A stretch of 64,000 nucleotides of DNA, taken from assembly GCA_964399635.1 (NCBI GenBank), contig CAYNRU010000034.1, positions 62,001-126,000 of the forward strand. The letters are read 5' to 3'. Shown in pieces: positions 32,980 to 42,056 of the stretch. The translations under genes were made by a program, and so were the position numbers. Origin of the DNA: UBA4615 sp964399635 (GTDB taxonomy: Bacteria > Pseudomonadota > Gammaproteobacteria > Burkholderiales > Burkholderiaceae_E). Every line of letters begins with the position of its first letter. The stretch's first letter is position 1. Below the pieces are notes generated by a model. It ran no database searches, was not told the DNA's origin, and saw only the letters and a program-made list of their open reading frames with translations.

Positions 32980-34023
32980 ATGCGAGTCGGCATCAACGGC
33001 ATGGGCCGCATCGGCCGCCTGGCGCTGCGCGCCGCCTTCGGGGCCGCCGAGCGGCCCTCGGATGATCCGCGCGCCGGCAACCGGCTCGAGGTCGCGCACG
33101 TCAACGAGATCAAGGGCGGCGCCGCCGCCGCCGCGCACCTGCTCGCCTTCGACAGCGTGCAGGGCCGCTGGCGCACCGGGATCGAGGCGCACGGGGACGT
33201 GGCACTCGAGATCGCCGGCCGTACCGTGTCCTTCTCGGCCCACGCAGCGCCGTCCGAGATCCCCTGGGGCGAGCTGGGCGTCGACGTGGTGCTCGAGTGC
33301 ACCGGCCGTTTCCTGACCCCGCAGACGCTGCAGGGCCACCTCGACCGGGGCGCGCGCCGGGTGATCGTCGCCGCACCGGTGAAGACCGGCGACGTGCTCA
33401 ACGTGGTGATGGGCGTCAACGACGGCCTGTACGACCCGGCCCGGCATGCCATCGTGACCGCGGCCTCGTGCACCACCAACTGCCTCGCCCCGGTCGTGAA
33501 GGTGGTCCACGAGGCGATCGGCATCCGCCACGGCCAGATCACGACGATCCACGACCCGACCAACACCAACCTCATCGTGGACGCCCCGCACAAGGACCTG
33601 CGCCGCGCGCGCAGCGCGATGCTCAGCCTGGCGCCGACCACCACCGGCAGCGCCACCGCCATCGCGCTGATCTACCCCGAGCTCAAGGGCAGGCTGAACG
33701 GGCACGCGGTGCGCGCCCCGGTGCTCAACGCCTCGCTGACCGACTGCGTGTTCGAGCTGCGGCGCGAGACCACCGCCGAGGAGGTCAACCGGCTGTTCGA
33801 GGAGGCCGCGCGCGGCCCGCTGGCGGGCATCCTCGGCTACGAGACGCGCCCGCTCGTCAGCGCCGACTATGCGCGCGACACGCGCAGCGCGATCGTCGAT
33901 GCGCCCTGCACGATGGTCACCGACGGGACGATGCTCAAGGTCTACGCCTGGTACGACAACGAGATGGCCTACGCCTGCCGCATGGTCGACCTCGCCTGCC
34001 TGATCCGCGCGCGTGGCGTCTGA
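32980..34023 (+). CDS. ArsJ-associated glyceraldehyde-3-phosphate dehydrogenase
   Basis: 347 residues from ATG 32980. NAD-binding start MRVGINGMGRIGRLALRAAF, active-site AASCTTNCLAP (nucleophilic Cys about residue 166), catalytic His in TTIHDPTNTN, and YDNEMAYACRMVDL near the end. The sequence HLLAFDSVQGRW and the following arsJ gene mark it as the arsenic-type paralogue. With arsenate instead of phosphate, GAPDH makes 1-arseno-3-phosphoglycerate, which ArsJ exports; the sugar ester then hydrolyses outside the cell. The 11-base overlap with arsJ indicates coupled translation. A Pho box sits 88 bases upstream. Confidence 0.92.
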   Translation: MRVGINGMGRIGRLALRAAFGAAERPSDDPRAGNRLEVAHVNEIKGGAAAAAHLLAFDSVQGRWRTGIEAHGDVALEIAGRTVSFSAHAAPSEIPWGELGVDVVLECTGRFLTPQTLQGHLDRGARRVIVAAPVKTGDVLNVVMGVNDGLYDPARHAIVTAASCTTNCLAPVVKVVHEAIGIRHGQITTIHDPTNTNLIVDAPHKDLRRARSAMLSLAPTTTGSATAIALIYPELKGRLNGHAVRAPVLNASLTDCVFELRRETTAEEVNRLFEEAARGPLAGILGYETRPLVSADYARDTRSAIVDAPCTMVTDGTMLKVYAWYDNEMAYACRMVDLACLIRARGV

Positions 34024-35263
34024 GGGGGGCTGGGCCTTGGACCGTGGCACCCGCGACTACGCGACCGTCACCGCGGCCTACTGGGGCTTCACGCTGACCG
34101 ACGGCGCCCTGCGCATGCTGGTGCTGATGCACTTCTACGGTCTGGGCTACTCGCCGTTCACGCTGGCGTTCCTGTTCCTGCTCTACGAGGCCGCCGGCGT
34201 GCCGGCCAACCTGATCGGCGGCTGGCTCGCGACGCGCCACGGCATCGCGCGGATGCTGGCGGTGGGGCTGGCGCTGCAGATCGCGGGCTTCCTGCTGCTG
34301 TCGGCGCTGTCGCCGTCCTGGACGGCCGCGATGTCGGTCGCCTGGGTGGTGGCGGCGCAGGGCCTGTGCGGCGTGGCCAAGGACCTCACCAAGACCGCCA
34401 GCAAGTCGGCGATCAAGCTGACCGCCGGCTCGGCCTCGGGCCGGCTGTTCCGATGGGTGGCCTTCTTCACCGGCAGCAAGAACGCGATGAAGGGCGTCGG
34501 CTACTTCCTCGGCGGCCTGCTGCTGCAGTCGCTCGGGTTCCAGGCTGCGCTCTGGGCGATGGCCGGCCTGCTCGCCGCGGTGCTCGCCGCGGTCGTGGCG
34601 TTCGTGCCCGCGCTGATGGGCCGCAGCAGAGCCTCCCGGTCCGCCAGGGAGCTCTTCGCCAAGAACCGCGGCATCAACCTGCTGGCCGGGGCGCGCGTCG
34701 CGCTGTTCGGCGCCCGCGACGTCTGGTTCGTCGTGGGCGTCCCGGTGTTCCTCTACGCGGCCGGCTGGAGCTTCACGATGGTGGGCGGCTTCCTCGCGCT
34801 GTGGACCATCGGCTACGGCGCGGTGCAGGCCCTCGCGCCTGCCCTCGTCAGGCGCAGCGATGATGGCCTGAGCAGCGAGGTCCCGGCCGCGCGCGCGTGG
34901 TCCGCCGCGCTCGCACTGGTGCCGCTGACGCTCGCCGGGCTGGTCGTCGCGGACGTCCCCCATCTGGAGTGGGTGGTGGTGGCCGGGCTCGGGCTCTTCG
35001 GCGTCGCCTTCGCGGTCAACTCGTCGGTGCATTCCTACCTGATCCTCGCCTACGCCGGGTCCGAGAAGGCCGCCGAGGACGTCGGCTTCTACTACGCTGC
35101 CAACGCGCTCGGCCGCTTCATTGGGACGCTGATGTCCGGCCTGCTCTACCAGTGGGGCGGACTGGCCTGGTCGCTGTTCGGATCGGCCGCGATGCTCGCG
35201 GCGTGCTGGCTGGTGACCCTGGCGCTGCCGGTGGCGATGCCTGCCCGGGCGGGCGCCCGATGA
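34013..35263 (+). CDS. arsJ: Organoarsenical efflux MFS transporter ArsJ
   Basis: 416 residues from GTG 34013, overlapping the GAPDH stop. About 11-12 hydrophobic membrane spans are visible. The diagnostic segments DYATVTAAYWGFTLTDGALRM and GVAKDLTKTASKSAIKL are typical of ArsJ. It exports 1-arseno-3-phosphoglycerate made by the preceding dehydrogenase, giving arsenate resistance without reduction. Context is decisive: GAPDH upstream, arsC downstream. No arsR repressor gene is found within the window. Confidence 0.93.
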   Translation: MASEGGWALDRGTRDYATVTAAYWGFTLTDGALRMLVLMHFYGLGYSPFTLAFLFLLYEAAGVPANLIGGWLATRHGIARMLAVGLALQIAGFLLLSALSPSWTAAMSVAWVVAAQGLCGVAKDLTKTASKSAIKLTAGSASGRLFRWVAFFTGSKNAMKGVGYFLGGLLLQSLGFQAALWAMAGLLAAVLAAVVAFVPALMGRSRASRSARELFAKNRGINLLAGARVALFGARDVWFVVGVPVFLYAAGWSFTMVGGFLALWTIGYGAVQALAPALVRRSDDGLSSEVPAARAWSAALALVPLTLAGLVVADVPHLEWVVVAGLGLFGVAFAVNSSVHSYLILAYAGSEKAAEDVGFYYAANALGRFIGTLMSGLLYQWGGLAWSLFGSAAMLAACWLVTLALPVAMPARAGAR

Positions 35264-35315
35264 GCGCGGCGCACCGCGCGCCGATCCTTCCGACCTCCTG
35301 CGAGGCAGCATCCCG

Positions 35316-35810
35316 ATGAGCGACCCCGTCCACAACGTCCTGTTCATCTGCACCCGCAACTCGGCCCGCTCGATCATGGCCGAGGCGATCCTCAACGCCG
35401 CGGGCCAGGGCCGCCTCCGCGCGTTCTCGGCCGGCAGCCGGCCCGCGGGCGCCGTGGATCCCGACGCGCTCGCGACGCTCGAGTCGCTGAACCTGTCCAC
35501 CGAAGGCTGCCGCAGCAAGGATTGGAGCGAGTTCGCGCAGCCGGGCGCGCCGCGCCTGGACTTCGTGTTCACCGTCTGCGACGACGCGGCCGGCGAGGTC
35601 TGCCCGGTCTGGCCCGGCCAGCCCATGACCGCGCACTGGGGCGTCGCGGACCCCGCTGCCTTCGAAGGCGACGCCGACGCCAGGCGCCGGGTCTTTCGCG
35701 ACACCGCGATCGTCCTCAAGCGCCGCATCGAGCTGATGCTGGCGCTGCCCCTGGCGTCGCTCGACCGGATGGCGATCCAGCGCGAGATCGCCGACATCGG
35801 TCGGCGCTGA
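35316..35810 (+). CDS. arsC: Arsenate reductase, low-molecular-weight phosphatase type
   Basis: 164 residues. The P-loop is FICTRNSARS (Cys-x5-Arg, residues about 12-18), followed by the substrate-loop and the redox cysteines at STEGCRSKDW and TVCDDAAGEVCPVWPG, the latter also supplying the Asp. This class reduces arsenate to arsenite with a cysteine relay recycled by thioredoxin or glutaredoxin. It starts 52 bases after arsJ with a GAGGCAGC upstream, so it is likely co-transcribed; reduction to arsenite would need an efflux pump (ArsB/Acr3) not present here. Confidence 0.93.
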   Translation: MSDPVHNVLFICTRNSARSIMAEAILNAAGQGRLRAFSAGSRPAGAVDPDALATLESLNLSTEGCRSKDWSEFAQPGAPRLDFVFTVCDDAAGEVCPVWPGQPMTAHWGVADPAAFEGDADARRRVFRDTAIVLKRRIELMLALPLASLDRMAIQREIADIGRR

Positions 35811-35909
35811 TCGCGCCAGGGGCGCGGCCGCGTTGAAGCGATCCGGTCGGCCGGCGTCGCCCGGCATCGCGGCGCGCGTCGTCGCGTCGACGGCGCCGTC
35901 GGCCGACCC

Positions 35910-37019
35910 TCAGGCCGCTGTCTCGACCGGCTGGCGCACGGGCTCGAGGGGCGCCGCGCGCGCGCGCAGGACCCGCTCGAGGATGCCGGGCAGCTCGAGC
36001 ACCGCGCGGTTGCCGGCGCGCGCGACCGCCTGCCGGTATCCGTCGAGTCCGTCGAGCAGGGCATGCATCGCCTGCGGCAGCTCGCGCGTCGAGTCGACCA
36101 CCCGCCCGACCCCCTCGCGGACGATCCAGTCGGTGTCGCCGGGCGGGCGGGCCGTGCCCCAGTCGTTGCGGAAGGTCAGGACCGGCAGCCCGCATTGCAG
36201 CGCCTCGGCGAGCACGACCGGGCCGGGCTTGCCGACGAAGCAGTCCGCAATGCCCATGTAGTGCCGCGGCGCCGCGGTGTAGCCGACCACGGCGTGCGGC
36301 GCGCCGCGGGAGGCGCCGCGCAGCCGCCCCGCCAGCGCGGCGTTGTGGCCGCACATCAGGATCAGCTGCAGGTCGTCCAGGCGCTCGGCGATCCTCAGCA
36401 TCCGGGGCGAGCCGTAGCTGCCGTACATCACCAGCCCGGTCGGCCGGTCAGGGTCCAGGCCGAGCGAGCGCCGCGCCGCGCGCCGCGCCGATGCATCCGG
36501 ACGGCAGGGCTCGGGCCGGACGATCGCGCCGCGAGTCCGGTGGATCCGGTCGGGCGGCAGGCCGGCGGCGCTCGCCATCGCCACCGCCTGGTCGGTGCCG
36601 CAGACGAGGTGACGGTCGGTGCCGGGTGCGACGCCCCAGCGCGTCGGCGCATCGGCCGGATCGGTCATCGCCGTGACGAAGGGCAGGCCCGGCGCAGCCT
36701 GCGCGAGCCCCTGCATCAGCACGCGCTCGGCGCCCGGCACGAGCGAGACGACGAGATCGGGCGCCGCGTCAGGGGCCCAATGGCGGGCCAGGGTCGCCGC
36801 TAGCCGCGGCTGGCCGGCGCGGAGCATGGCCTGCAGCAGCAGGCGCTCGGGCAGGCGTCCGGCGAGCCGCCCGAGTCGCCCGGACGGATCGAGCAGCTGC
36901 GGTAGCGCCACCGGCCGGACGGTCCAGGCCTGGCCCTGCCGGCGCAACGCGCCCTTCAGGGCGTGGGCGGCGGCGCGCTGGCCGCCGGCGTCGAGGTGGA
37001 TTAGGTCGATCGTCGGCAT
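35910..37019 (-). CDS. MGDG-synthase-like/MurG-like glycosyltransferase (probable diacylglycerol glycosyltransferase)
   Basis: 369 residues, MPTIDLIHLDAGGQRAAAHA. The start follows the pattern DxGGGHRAAA of GT28-type lipid glycosyltransferases, and the C-terminal nucleotide-sugar domain has VMYGSYGSPRMLRIAERL, CFVGKPGPVVLAEALQCGLP and TFRNDWG. Such enzymes glycosylate diacylglycerol in phosphate-starved bacteria (Agt role) alongside the PlcP phospholipase. Here the gene follows the phosphonate operon in the same direction but has its own Pho box, 22 bases before the start. A truncated relative lies beside plcP at 48265-48456. Confidence 0.8.
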   Translation of the reverse strand: MPTIDLIHLDAGGQRAAAHALKGALRRQGQAWTVRPVALPQLLDPSGRLGRLAGRLPERLLLQAMLRAGQPRLAATLARHWAPDAAPDLVVSLVPGAERVLMQGLAQAAPGLPFVTAMTDPADAPTRWGVAPGTDRHLVCGTDQAVAMASAAGLPPDRIHRTRGAIVRPEPCRPDASARRAARRSLGLDPDRPTGLVMYGSYGSPRMLRIAERLDDLQLILMCGHNAALAGRLRGASRGAPHAVVGYTAAPRHYMGIADCFVGKPGPVVLAEALQCGLPVLTFRNDWGTARPPGDTDWIVREGVGRVVDSTRELPQAMHALLDGLDGYRQAVARAGNRAVLELPGILERVLRARAAPLEPVRQPVETAA

Positions 37020-37025
37020 CGTGCG

Positions 37026-37058
37026 ATGTTGCACCCGGCAGATGACAGGGCATTGACG
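37026..37058 (-). promoter_or_regulatory. Pho box and -10 of the glycosyltransferase gene
   Basis: Minus strand: CGTCAAT-GCCC-TGTCATC (37058-37041), then nine bases, then CAACAT (37031-37026) as -10. The start codon is at 37019, so the leader would be almost absent. Confidence 0.6.
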
Positions 37059-37101
37059 GATCGATGGCGGGACCGCCTCGCCGCACGGGCCCGCGCCCGC
37101 C

Positions 37102-37689
37102 TCAGCCGGGGCCCTGCGCGGCGCGCCGCAGCGTCGCGACGATCTCGGGCACGAACTCCGAGAAGCCCGGCATCGCCTCGTCCGGATCCTTGCCGCTGTC
37201 GTCGATCCGGCGCAGCAGCACCGCATCCAACGCGAAGGGACGCGTCGTGAACCGGGCGGCCTCCACCGCCGACATCGCGCCACCCTGCAGCGCGAGGCTC
37301 TCGACCGAGTCCCGCGTCAGCCGCGCCGCGTAGGTGCTGTCGATCGCGCACAGGTAGCGCTTGGCCTCGACGTGAAGCCGCACCGGCTCGGCCACCTCGG
37401 GCCCGAAGCGGGCGGCCAGCCAGTCGGCGCCGACCTGCTCGTGGTGGTCGTCGATGCCCTGCGCGGCCGGGTGCTCGCCGAGCCCGTGAAGCATGTGCCC
37501 GATGTCGTGCAGCAGCGCGGCGACCACCAGCGCGTCGGGCAGTCCGGCGGCACGCGCCCGCGCCGCGCACTGCACGGCGTGGGCGTGCTGGCTGAGGGCG
37601 GCGAGCCCGTAGCGGCGCAGGCCGCGCTCGCCGAACAGCGTGGCCAGCTCCACGGGGAGGGCCGCCTCGCGGCCGGGTTCAGTGTGCAT
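37102..37689 (-). CDS. Phosphonate-operon HD-domain oxygenase-like protein (PhnZ family)
   Basis: 195 residues. HD metal ligands are in order: HAHAVQCA, LLHDIGHMLHGL (HD pair), DDHHEQVGADWL, RLHVEAKRYL and a later Asp. Sequence and context match the HD proteins of phosphonate operons, the family of PhnZ, a di-iron oxygenase that splits 2-amino-1-hydroxyethylphosphonate to glycine and phosphate. The lid region of PhnZ has a Tyr-x-x-Glu; here it reads YGLAALSQ and the acidic residue is not obvious. The usual partner hydroxylase (PhnY*) is not adjacent. Last gene of the phn operon; overlaps phnW by 11 bases. Confidence 0.85.
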   Translation of the reverse strand: MHTEPGREAALPVELATLFGERGLRRYGLAALSQHAHAVQCAARARAAGLPDALVVAALLHDIGHMLHGLGEHPAAQGIDDHHEQVGADWLAARFGPEVAEPVRLHVEAKRYLCAIDSTYAARLTRDSVESLALQGGAMSAVEAARFTTRPFALDAVLLRRIDDSGKDPDEAMPGFSEFVPEIVATLRRAAQGPG

Positions 37690-38815
37690 CCGCGGGCTCC
37701 ATGCGGATGCCCATGTCGGCGAGGGTGGCGGCGACCGCATCGAGCATCCGCCCGATGTCGCCGGTCGAGATCGCGCCGATGCATCCGACGCGGAAGGTAT
37801 CGACCTGAGTGAGCTTGCCGGGGTAGAGGATGAAGCCGCGCTCGCGCATGCGCCGGTAGAACTCCGGGAAGCCCCAGGTGGGATCGCCCGGTGCGTGGAA
37901 GGTGACGATGATCGGCGCCTGCACCGCGGCCGGCAGGAAGGGCACGAAGCCCAGCGCACGCATGCCGTCCACCAGCGCGGTGCATTGCGCCCGGTAGCGG
38001 GCGGCCCGCGCGGGCAGGCCGCCCTCGTCGCGGTACTGCGCGAGCGCGGCGTGCAGGGCCGCGACGACGTGCGTCGGCGGCGTGAACCGCCACTGCGTGG
38101 TCGCCAGCATGTAGCGCCACTGGTCGTGCAGGTCCAGCGACAGGGAGTGGCTGTTGCCCTGCGCCGACTCGAGCGTGGCCTGCCGGACGATGGCCATGCC
38201 CATGCCGGGCACGCCCTCGAGGCACTTGCCCGAGGCGGTGACCACCGCATCGGCGGGCGTCTCGCGCAGGTCGATGTCGATGGCGCCGAACGAGCTCATC
38301 GCGTCGACGATCAGCCGCCGGCCGTGCCGCGCGACGACGTCGGCGATCGCGCCCAGCGGATTGAGGATGCCGGTGCCGGTCTCGCAGTGGACCATCGCCA
38401 CGTGCGTGATCGACGGATCGGCCGCAAGCGCCTCGCTGATGCGGGAGGCGTCGGTGACCTCGTCCTCGCCGAAGCGCAGCGCGACAGCGTCGCGACCCAG
38501 GATCTCCAGGATGCGCAGGATCCGGCGGCAGTACGCGCCGTTGTCCGGCACCAGCACCTTGCCAGCGCGCGGCACCAGCGTGCCGAGTGCCGCCTCGACG
38601 GCGAAGGTGCCGCTGCCCTGCAGGGGCACGCACACGTGGGTGCCCTCGCCGTGCGCGATCGACACCAGGTCGCGGCACACCGACGCGGTGAGCGCGTTGA
38701 AGGCCGCGTCCCACGAGCCCCGGTCGTGCAGCATCGCGGCGCGGGTGGCCGCGCTGGTGGTCAGCGGCCCCGGGGTCAGGAGGACCGGGTCGTCCGTCGC
38801 GGGCCGCGTCGTCAT
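37679..38815 (-). CDS. phnW: 2-aminoethylphosphonate-pyruvate transaminase
   Basis: 378 residues, PLP-dependent class V aminotransferase. It starts DDPVLLTPGPLTTSAATRAA and contains LQGSGTFAVEAALG (cofactor phosphate-binding), HCETGTGILNP, VDAMSSFGAIDID (Asp contacting the PLP ring) and the Schiff-base lysine in TASGKCLEGVPG (about residue 196). It converts 2-aminoethylphosphonate and pyruvate to phosphonoacetaldehyde and alanine. The ATG overlaps the stop of the ADH gene. The product is next oxidised by PhnY, encoded divergently at 44058. Confidence 0.94.
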   Translation of the reverse strand: MTTRPATDDPVLLTPGPLTTSAATRAAMLHDRGSWDAAFNALTASVCRDLVSIAHGEGTHVCVPLQGSGTFAVEAALGTLVPRAGKVLVPDNGAYCRRILRILEILGRDAVALRFGEDEVTDASRISEALAADPSITHVAMVHCETGTGILNPLGAIADVVARHGRRLIVDAMSSFGAIDIDLRETPADAVVTASGKCLEGVPGMGMAIVRQATLESAQGNSHSLSLDLHDQWRYMLATTQWRFTPPTHVVAALHAALAQYRDEGGLPARAARYRAQCTALVDGMRALGFVPFLPAAVQAPIIVTFHAPGDPTWGFPEFYRRMRERGFILYPGKLTQVDTFRVGCIGAISTGDIGRMLDAVAATLADMGIRMEPADAH

Positions 38816-39894
38816 GGCGCGATCGCCGCCCGCAGCACGCGATGCGCGGCCGCGTCGTCCATCGCGCGGCCCACGTCGGCCAGCCCATAGCGCCCGTCGA
38901 CCAGCTCTCGGAACGGGAAGCGGTCGCGGTTGGCGACCACGAAGGCCAGTGCCTGCGGCAGGTGGCGCGGGTGGTAGTTGTGCACGCCGGTCAGCGTCAG
39001 GAGCTTGCGCAGGATCAGGTTGGCGTCGACGGTCGCCATCGAGCCCGGGTTCACCACGCCGGCCAGCACGTAGCGCCCGCCCACGCGCAGCCAGTCGATG
39101 CCGGCGCCGATCACCGATGCGTCGCCGCACACCTCGATGACCGCGTCGGCCCCGCTCGCGGCCACCGCGGCGTCGCGCGGGTCGACCGCGAGGTCCACCC
39201 CGAAGCGCAGCGCGAGCGCCCGCCGGGACGGCACCCCGTCCACGCCGACCACGCGGGCCGCGCCGCGCGCCTTGGCCAGCGCCGCGCCGTACAGGCCGAG
39301 CAGGCCCAGCCCCTGCACCACGATCGTCTGGCCGATGTCGACCTGCGCCGCCTCCACGACCGCGCACATCGTGGCCACGCCGCAATTGAGCGGCGCCGCC
39401 TCCTCGTCGCTCAGCGCGTCGGGCAGGCGCAGGATCCATGAGTCCGGCCGGATGTAGCAGAACTCGCCGAAACCGCCGTGGTGGTGCGGCGGCGTCTCGC
39501 TCGACATGTGGCCGTACTTGTCGACGCCCGGCGCCTTGTGCGGCAGGTTGCGTACGTCGCGGGCGTGGCTGCGCCCCGGCACGAAGTACTCGCTCCAGGT
39601 GATGCGGTCGCCGACCGACAGCGGCGCGTCGCACATGTCGCGCACCACGTCCTCGCCGAGCGCGACCAGGGTGCCGACGATCTCGTGACCGAGCAGGCCC
39701 GGGCAGGGCGAGGGCCGATGCCCCTGCCACGAGTGGATGTCCGAGCGGCAGATCGTGGACAGGCGCACGCGGGCGAGCGCCTCGTCGCGGGCGGGCGCGC
39801 GCAGCGGGTAGTCGGCGAGCCGGAACGGGCCGTTGGGCGCGTCGAAGACCGCGACGCGACCGGTGGCGGGAAGGGCCGATGCGAGCGCGTCCAT
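38812..39894 (-). CDS. Phosphonate-catabolism-associated zinc-dependent alcohol dehydrogenase
   Basis: 360 residues, medium-chain dehydrogenase. Catalytic zinc ligands: Cys in TICRSDIHSW and His-Glu in GLLGHEIVG; the NAD loop is VVQGLGLLGLYGAALAKA. The structural-zinc cysteine cluster common in ADHs is not visible. It belongs with the dehydrogenases repeatedly found in phosphonate operons, whose substrate is undetermined; phosphonoacetaldehyde or a hydroxyalkylphosphonate is a natural guess. One base after phnA and overlapping phnW (ATGA). Confidence 0.87.
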   Translation of the reverse strand: MDALASALPATGRVAVFDAPNGPFRLADYPLRAPARDEALARVRLSTICRSDIHSWQGHRPSPCPGLLGHEIVGTLVALGEDVVRDMCDAPLSVGDRITWSEYFVPGRSHARDVRNLPHKAPGVDKYGHMSSETPPHHHGGFGEFCYIRPDSWILRLPDALSDEEAAPLNCGVATMCAVVEAAQVDIGQTIVVQGLGLLGLYGAALAKARGAARVVGVDGVPSRRALALRFGVDLAVDPRDAAVAASGADAVIEVCGDASVIGAGIDWLRVGGRYVLAGVVNPGSMATVDANLILRKLLTLTGVHNYHPRHLPQALAFVVANRDRFPFRELVDGRYGLADVGRAMDDAAAHRVLRAAIAP

Positions 39895-39895
39895 G

Positions 39896-41149
39896 TCAGC
39901 GCGTCCCGTTGATCGCGAGGTCGAACACCTGGTGGCTCTTCAGCCGGCCCGCCGCCGCGCGCGTGCGCCACGTGTCGCGCAGCGGCAGGTTCAGGATGAC
40001 CGGCACGCGCGCCTCCGAGGTACCGCCGTGGCTGCGCAGCCGCGCATCGGCCAGCGCCGACAGGTCGTGGTCGGCGGCCGACGCCCCGATCACCACGTTG
40101 CGCTGCGCGATCACGGCGACGTCGCCCTCGCGGTCGGGCGGCAGTGCGTAGCGCTCGCAGACGGTCGCCCGGTCGAGCACCTCGGCGAGCCCGGGCAGGC
40201 CGGCGAGGCACGCCACCACCTGCGCCGCGTCGACTTCCGGCCCGGTGCACCACACCCGCACGAACCCGCCGAGCGCGCCGTGATGGCGTACGAAGGCGTC
40301 GGTGATCGGGCAGATCACCCGAGTCGTGCCGGCGCCGAGCTCGCGGTCGAGCACGTCCTGCAGGAAGACGACGTTGGGCCGGCCGTCGGGCAGGGACTTG
40401 TCGCTCATGCCGTGGTCGGCCGTCAGCGCGACCACCGCGCCGAGCGCGTCGAGCCGTCCGAAGCAGTCGTCGATCGCGCGGTAGAACGCGTCGGCCTCGG
40501 GGGCGCCTGGCGCGTGCTTGTGCTGGACGTAGTCGGTCAGGGACAGGAACATCAGCTGCGGGCGGGACCGCTCGAGCAGCCGGATGCCGGCCTCGAGCAC
40601 GAACAGCGACAGCGCCGCCGAGTACATGTCGGGCTGCGGCATGCCGACCAGCGCCAGCACGTCCTCGATGCCGTTGTCGGCGAGCGTGCAGCGGTCGGCC
40701 ATCTCCGCCGAGAAGCTGACGTTGCCGCGCCGCAGGTCGAGGTCCTTGCCGAGCTGGCGGCGCAGCTTGTCCTTGGCGGTGATCGAGACCACCCGGGCGC
40801 CGACGTCCGCGAACTCGGCGAGCAGCGTGCGGCTGCGCAGCAGCTCCGGCCCGGTCATCACCACCGCCTCGCCGGTGGCGGCGTCGAGGTAGTAGTTGCC
40901 CGAGATGCCGTGCACCGAGGGCGGCGCGCCGGTGATCAGCGACATGTTATTGGGGCAGGTGAAGCTCGGCACCGTGCCGTCGGCCTCGGCCGAGAAGCCC
41001 TCGCGCACGAAGCGGGCGATGTTGGGGAGGATCCCGTCGCGCAGCCCGCGCTCCAGGTAGGCGGGATCACCGCCGTCGATGCACACGACCACCACCGGGC
41101 GCTCGGGCCACGCATAGTCGACGCCGTTCAGGTGGATCCTGCGGGCCAT
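39896..41149 (-). CDS. phnA: Phosphonoacetate hydrolase
   Basis: 417 residues from ATG 41149, which has an AGAGAG ribosome site; an in-frame ATG 12 bases upstream is less likely. Alkaline-phosphatase-superfamily metal sites are visible: VVVCIDGGDPAYLERG (Asp), GTVPSFTCPNNMSLITGAPP (nucleophilic Thr region, SFTCPNN), LSLTDYVQHKHAPG (Asp, His) and TADHGMSDK (Asp-His). It cleaves phosphonoacetate to acetate and phosphate with two zinc ions, completing the PhnW-PhnY-PhnA route. It sits between phnE and the ADH gene. Confidence 0.93.
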   Translation of the reverse strand: MARRIHLNGVDYAWPERPVVVVCIDGGDPAYLERGLRDGILPNIARFVREGFSAEADGTVPSFTCPNNMSLITGAPPSVHGISGNYYLDAATGEAVVMTGPELLRSRTLLAEFADVGARVVSITAKDKLRRQLGKDLDLRRGNVSFSAEMADRCTLADNGIEDVLALVGMPQPDMYSAALSLFVLEAGIRLLERSRPQLMFLSLTDYVQHKHAPGAPEADAFYRAIDDCFGRLDALGAVVALTADHGMSDKSLPDGRPNVVFLQDVLDRELGAGTTRVICPITDAFVRHHGALGGFVRVWCTGPEVDAAQVVACLAGLPGLAEVLDRATVCERYALPPDREGDVAVIAQRNVVIGASAADHDLSALADARLRSHGGTSEARVPVILNLPLRDTWRTRAAAGRLKSHQVFDLAINGTR

Positions 41150-41179
41150 GGGCTCTCTCATGTCGGGAATCGGTGCCGG

Positions 41180-41977
41180 TCAGGTCGCCCAGCGGCGGAT
41201 CCGCGCGGACACGACGTCGATCAGCGTGACCGACGCGATGATGATGAGCAGCACGGCGGAGGTCTGCGCGTACTCGAAGCCGCGGATCACCTCGTGCAGG
41301 ATGACGCCGATGCCGCCCGCGCCCACCATCCCGACGACGGACGCCGAGCGCACGTTGGACTCGAAGCGGTACAGCGAGTAGGAGATCCACAGCGGCAGCA
41401 CCTGCGGGATCACCCCGTACAGGATCTCCTCGAGCTGCGTGGCGCCGGTGGCGCGCACGCCCTCGACCGGGCGTGGGTCGACGGTCTCGACCGCCTCCGA
41501 GAAGAGCTTGGCGAGCACGCCCGTCGTGTGGATCCAGAGCGCCATCACGCCCGCGAACGGCCCGAGCCCCACCGCGACGATGAACAGCATCGCGAACACC
41601 ATCTCGTTGATCGCGCGGCAGGCGTCCATCGCCCGCCGGATCGGCTGGTGCACCCACGCCGGCGCCACGTTGGCCGACGACAGCAGGCCCAGCGGCACGG
41701 CGCACACGATCGCCAGCACCGTGCCCCATACGGCGATGTGGATGGTGATCACCATCTCCTGCAGGTAGATGCGCCAGTCGTGGAAGTCGGGCGGGAAGAA
41801 GTCCTTCGCGAAGGTCGCCATGTTGGCGGAGTCCCGCCACAGCGCCATCGGCCGGATGTCCGCGCCCTCCCAGGCCCAGACCAGGGTGCCCAGCAGCAGT
41901 CCCCAGGCGATCAGCGTGGTGAGCCGCGTGCGGGGCGGCATCAGTCGGGGGTCCCGTTCGACGGGCAGCGTGCTCAT
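41180..41977 (-). CDS. phnE: Phosphonate ABC transporter permease
   Basis: 265 residues from ATG 41977. Five or six membrane spans are seen, with a periplasmic loop after the first one (FPPDFHDWRIYLQEM) and the cytoplasmic coupling segment EGVRATGATQLEEILYGVIP typical of ABC permeases. PhnE forms the channel, energised by PhnC and supplied by PhnD. It is placed directly before phnA with a 30-base gap and after phnD with 79 bases. Confidence 0.94.
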   Translation of the reverse strand: MSTLPVERDPRLMPPRTRLTTLIAWGLLLGTLVWAWEGADIRPMALWRDSANMATFAKDFFPPDFHDWRIYLQEMVITIHIAVWGTVLAIVCAVPLGLLSSANVAPAWVHQPIRRAMDACRAINEMVFAMLFIVAVGLGPFAGVMALWIHTTGVLAKLFSEAVETVDPRPVEGVRATGATQLEEILYGVIPQVLPLWISYSLYRFESNVRSASVVGMVGAGGIGVILHEVIRGFEYAQTSAVLLIIIASVTLIDVVSARIRRWAT

Positions 41978-42056
41978 GAGGCGCTTCCTGAGGGGCCAGC
42001 GGCGCGGCGTCGCGCGCGCGGTGACCCGGGGGGCCTCGCGCGCGGCGCCGGCGGGA

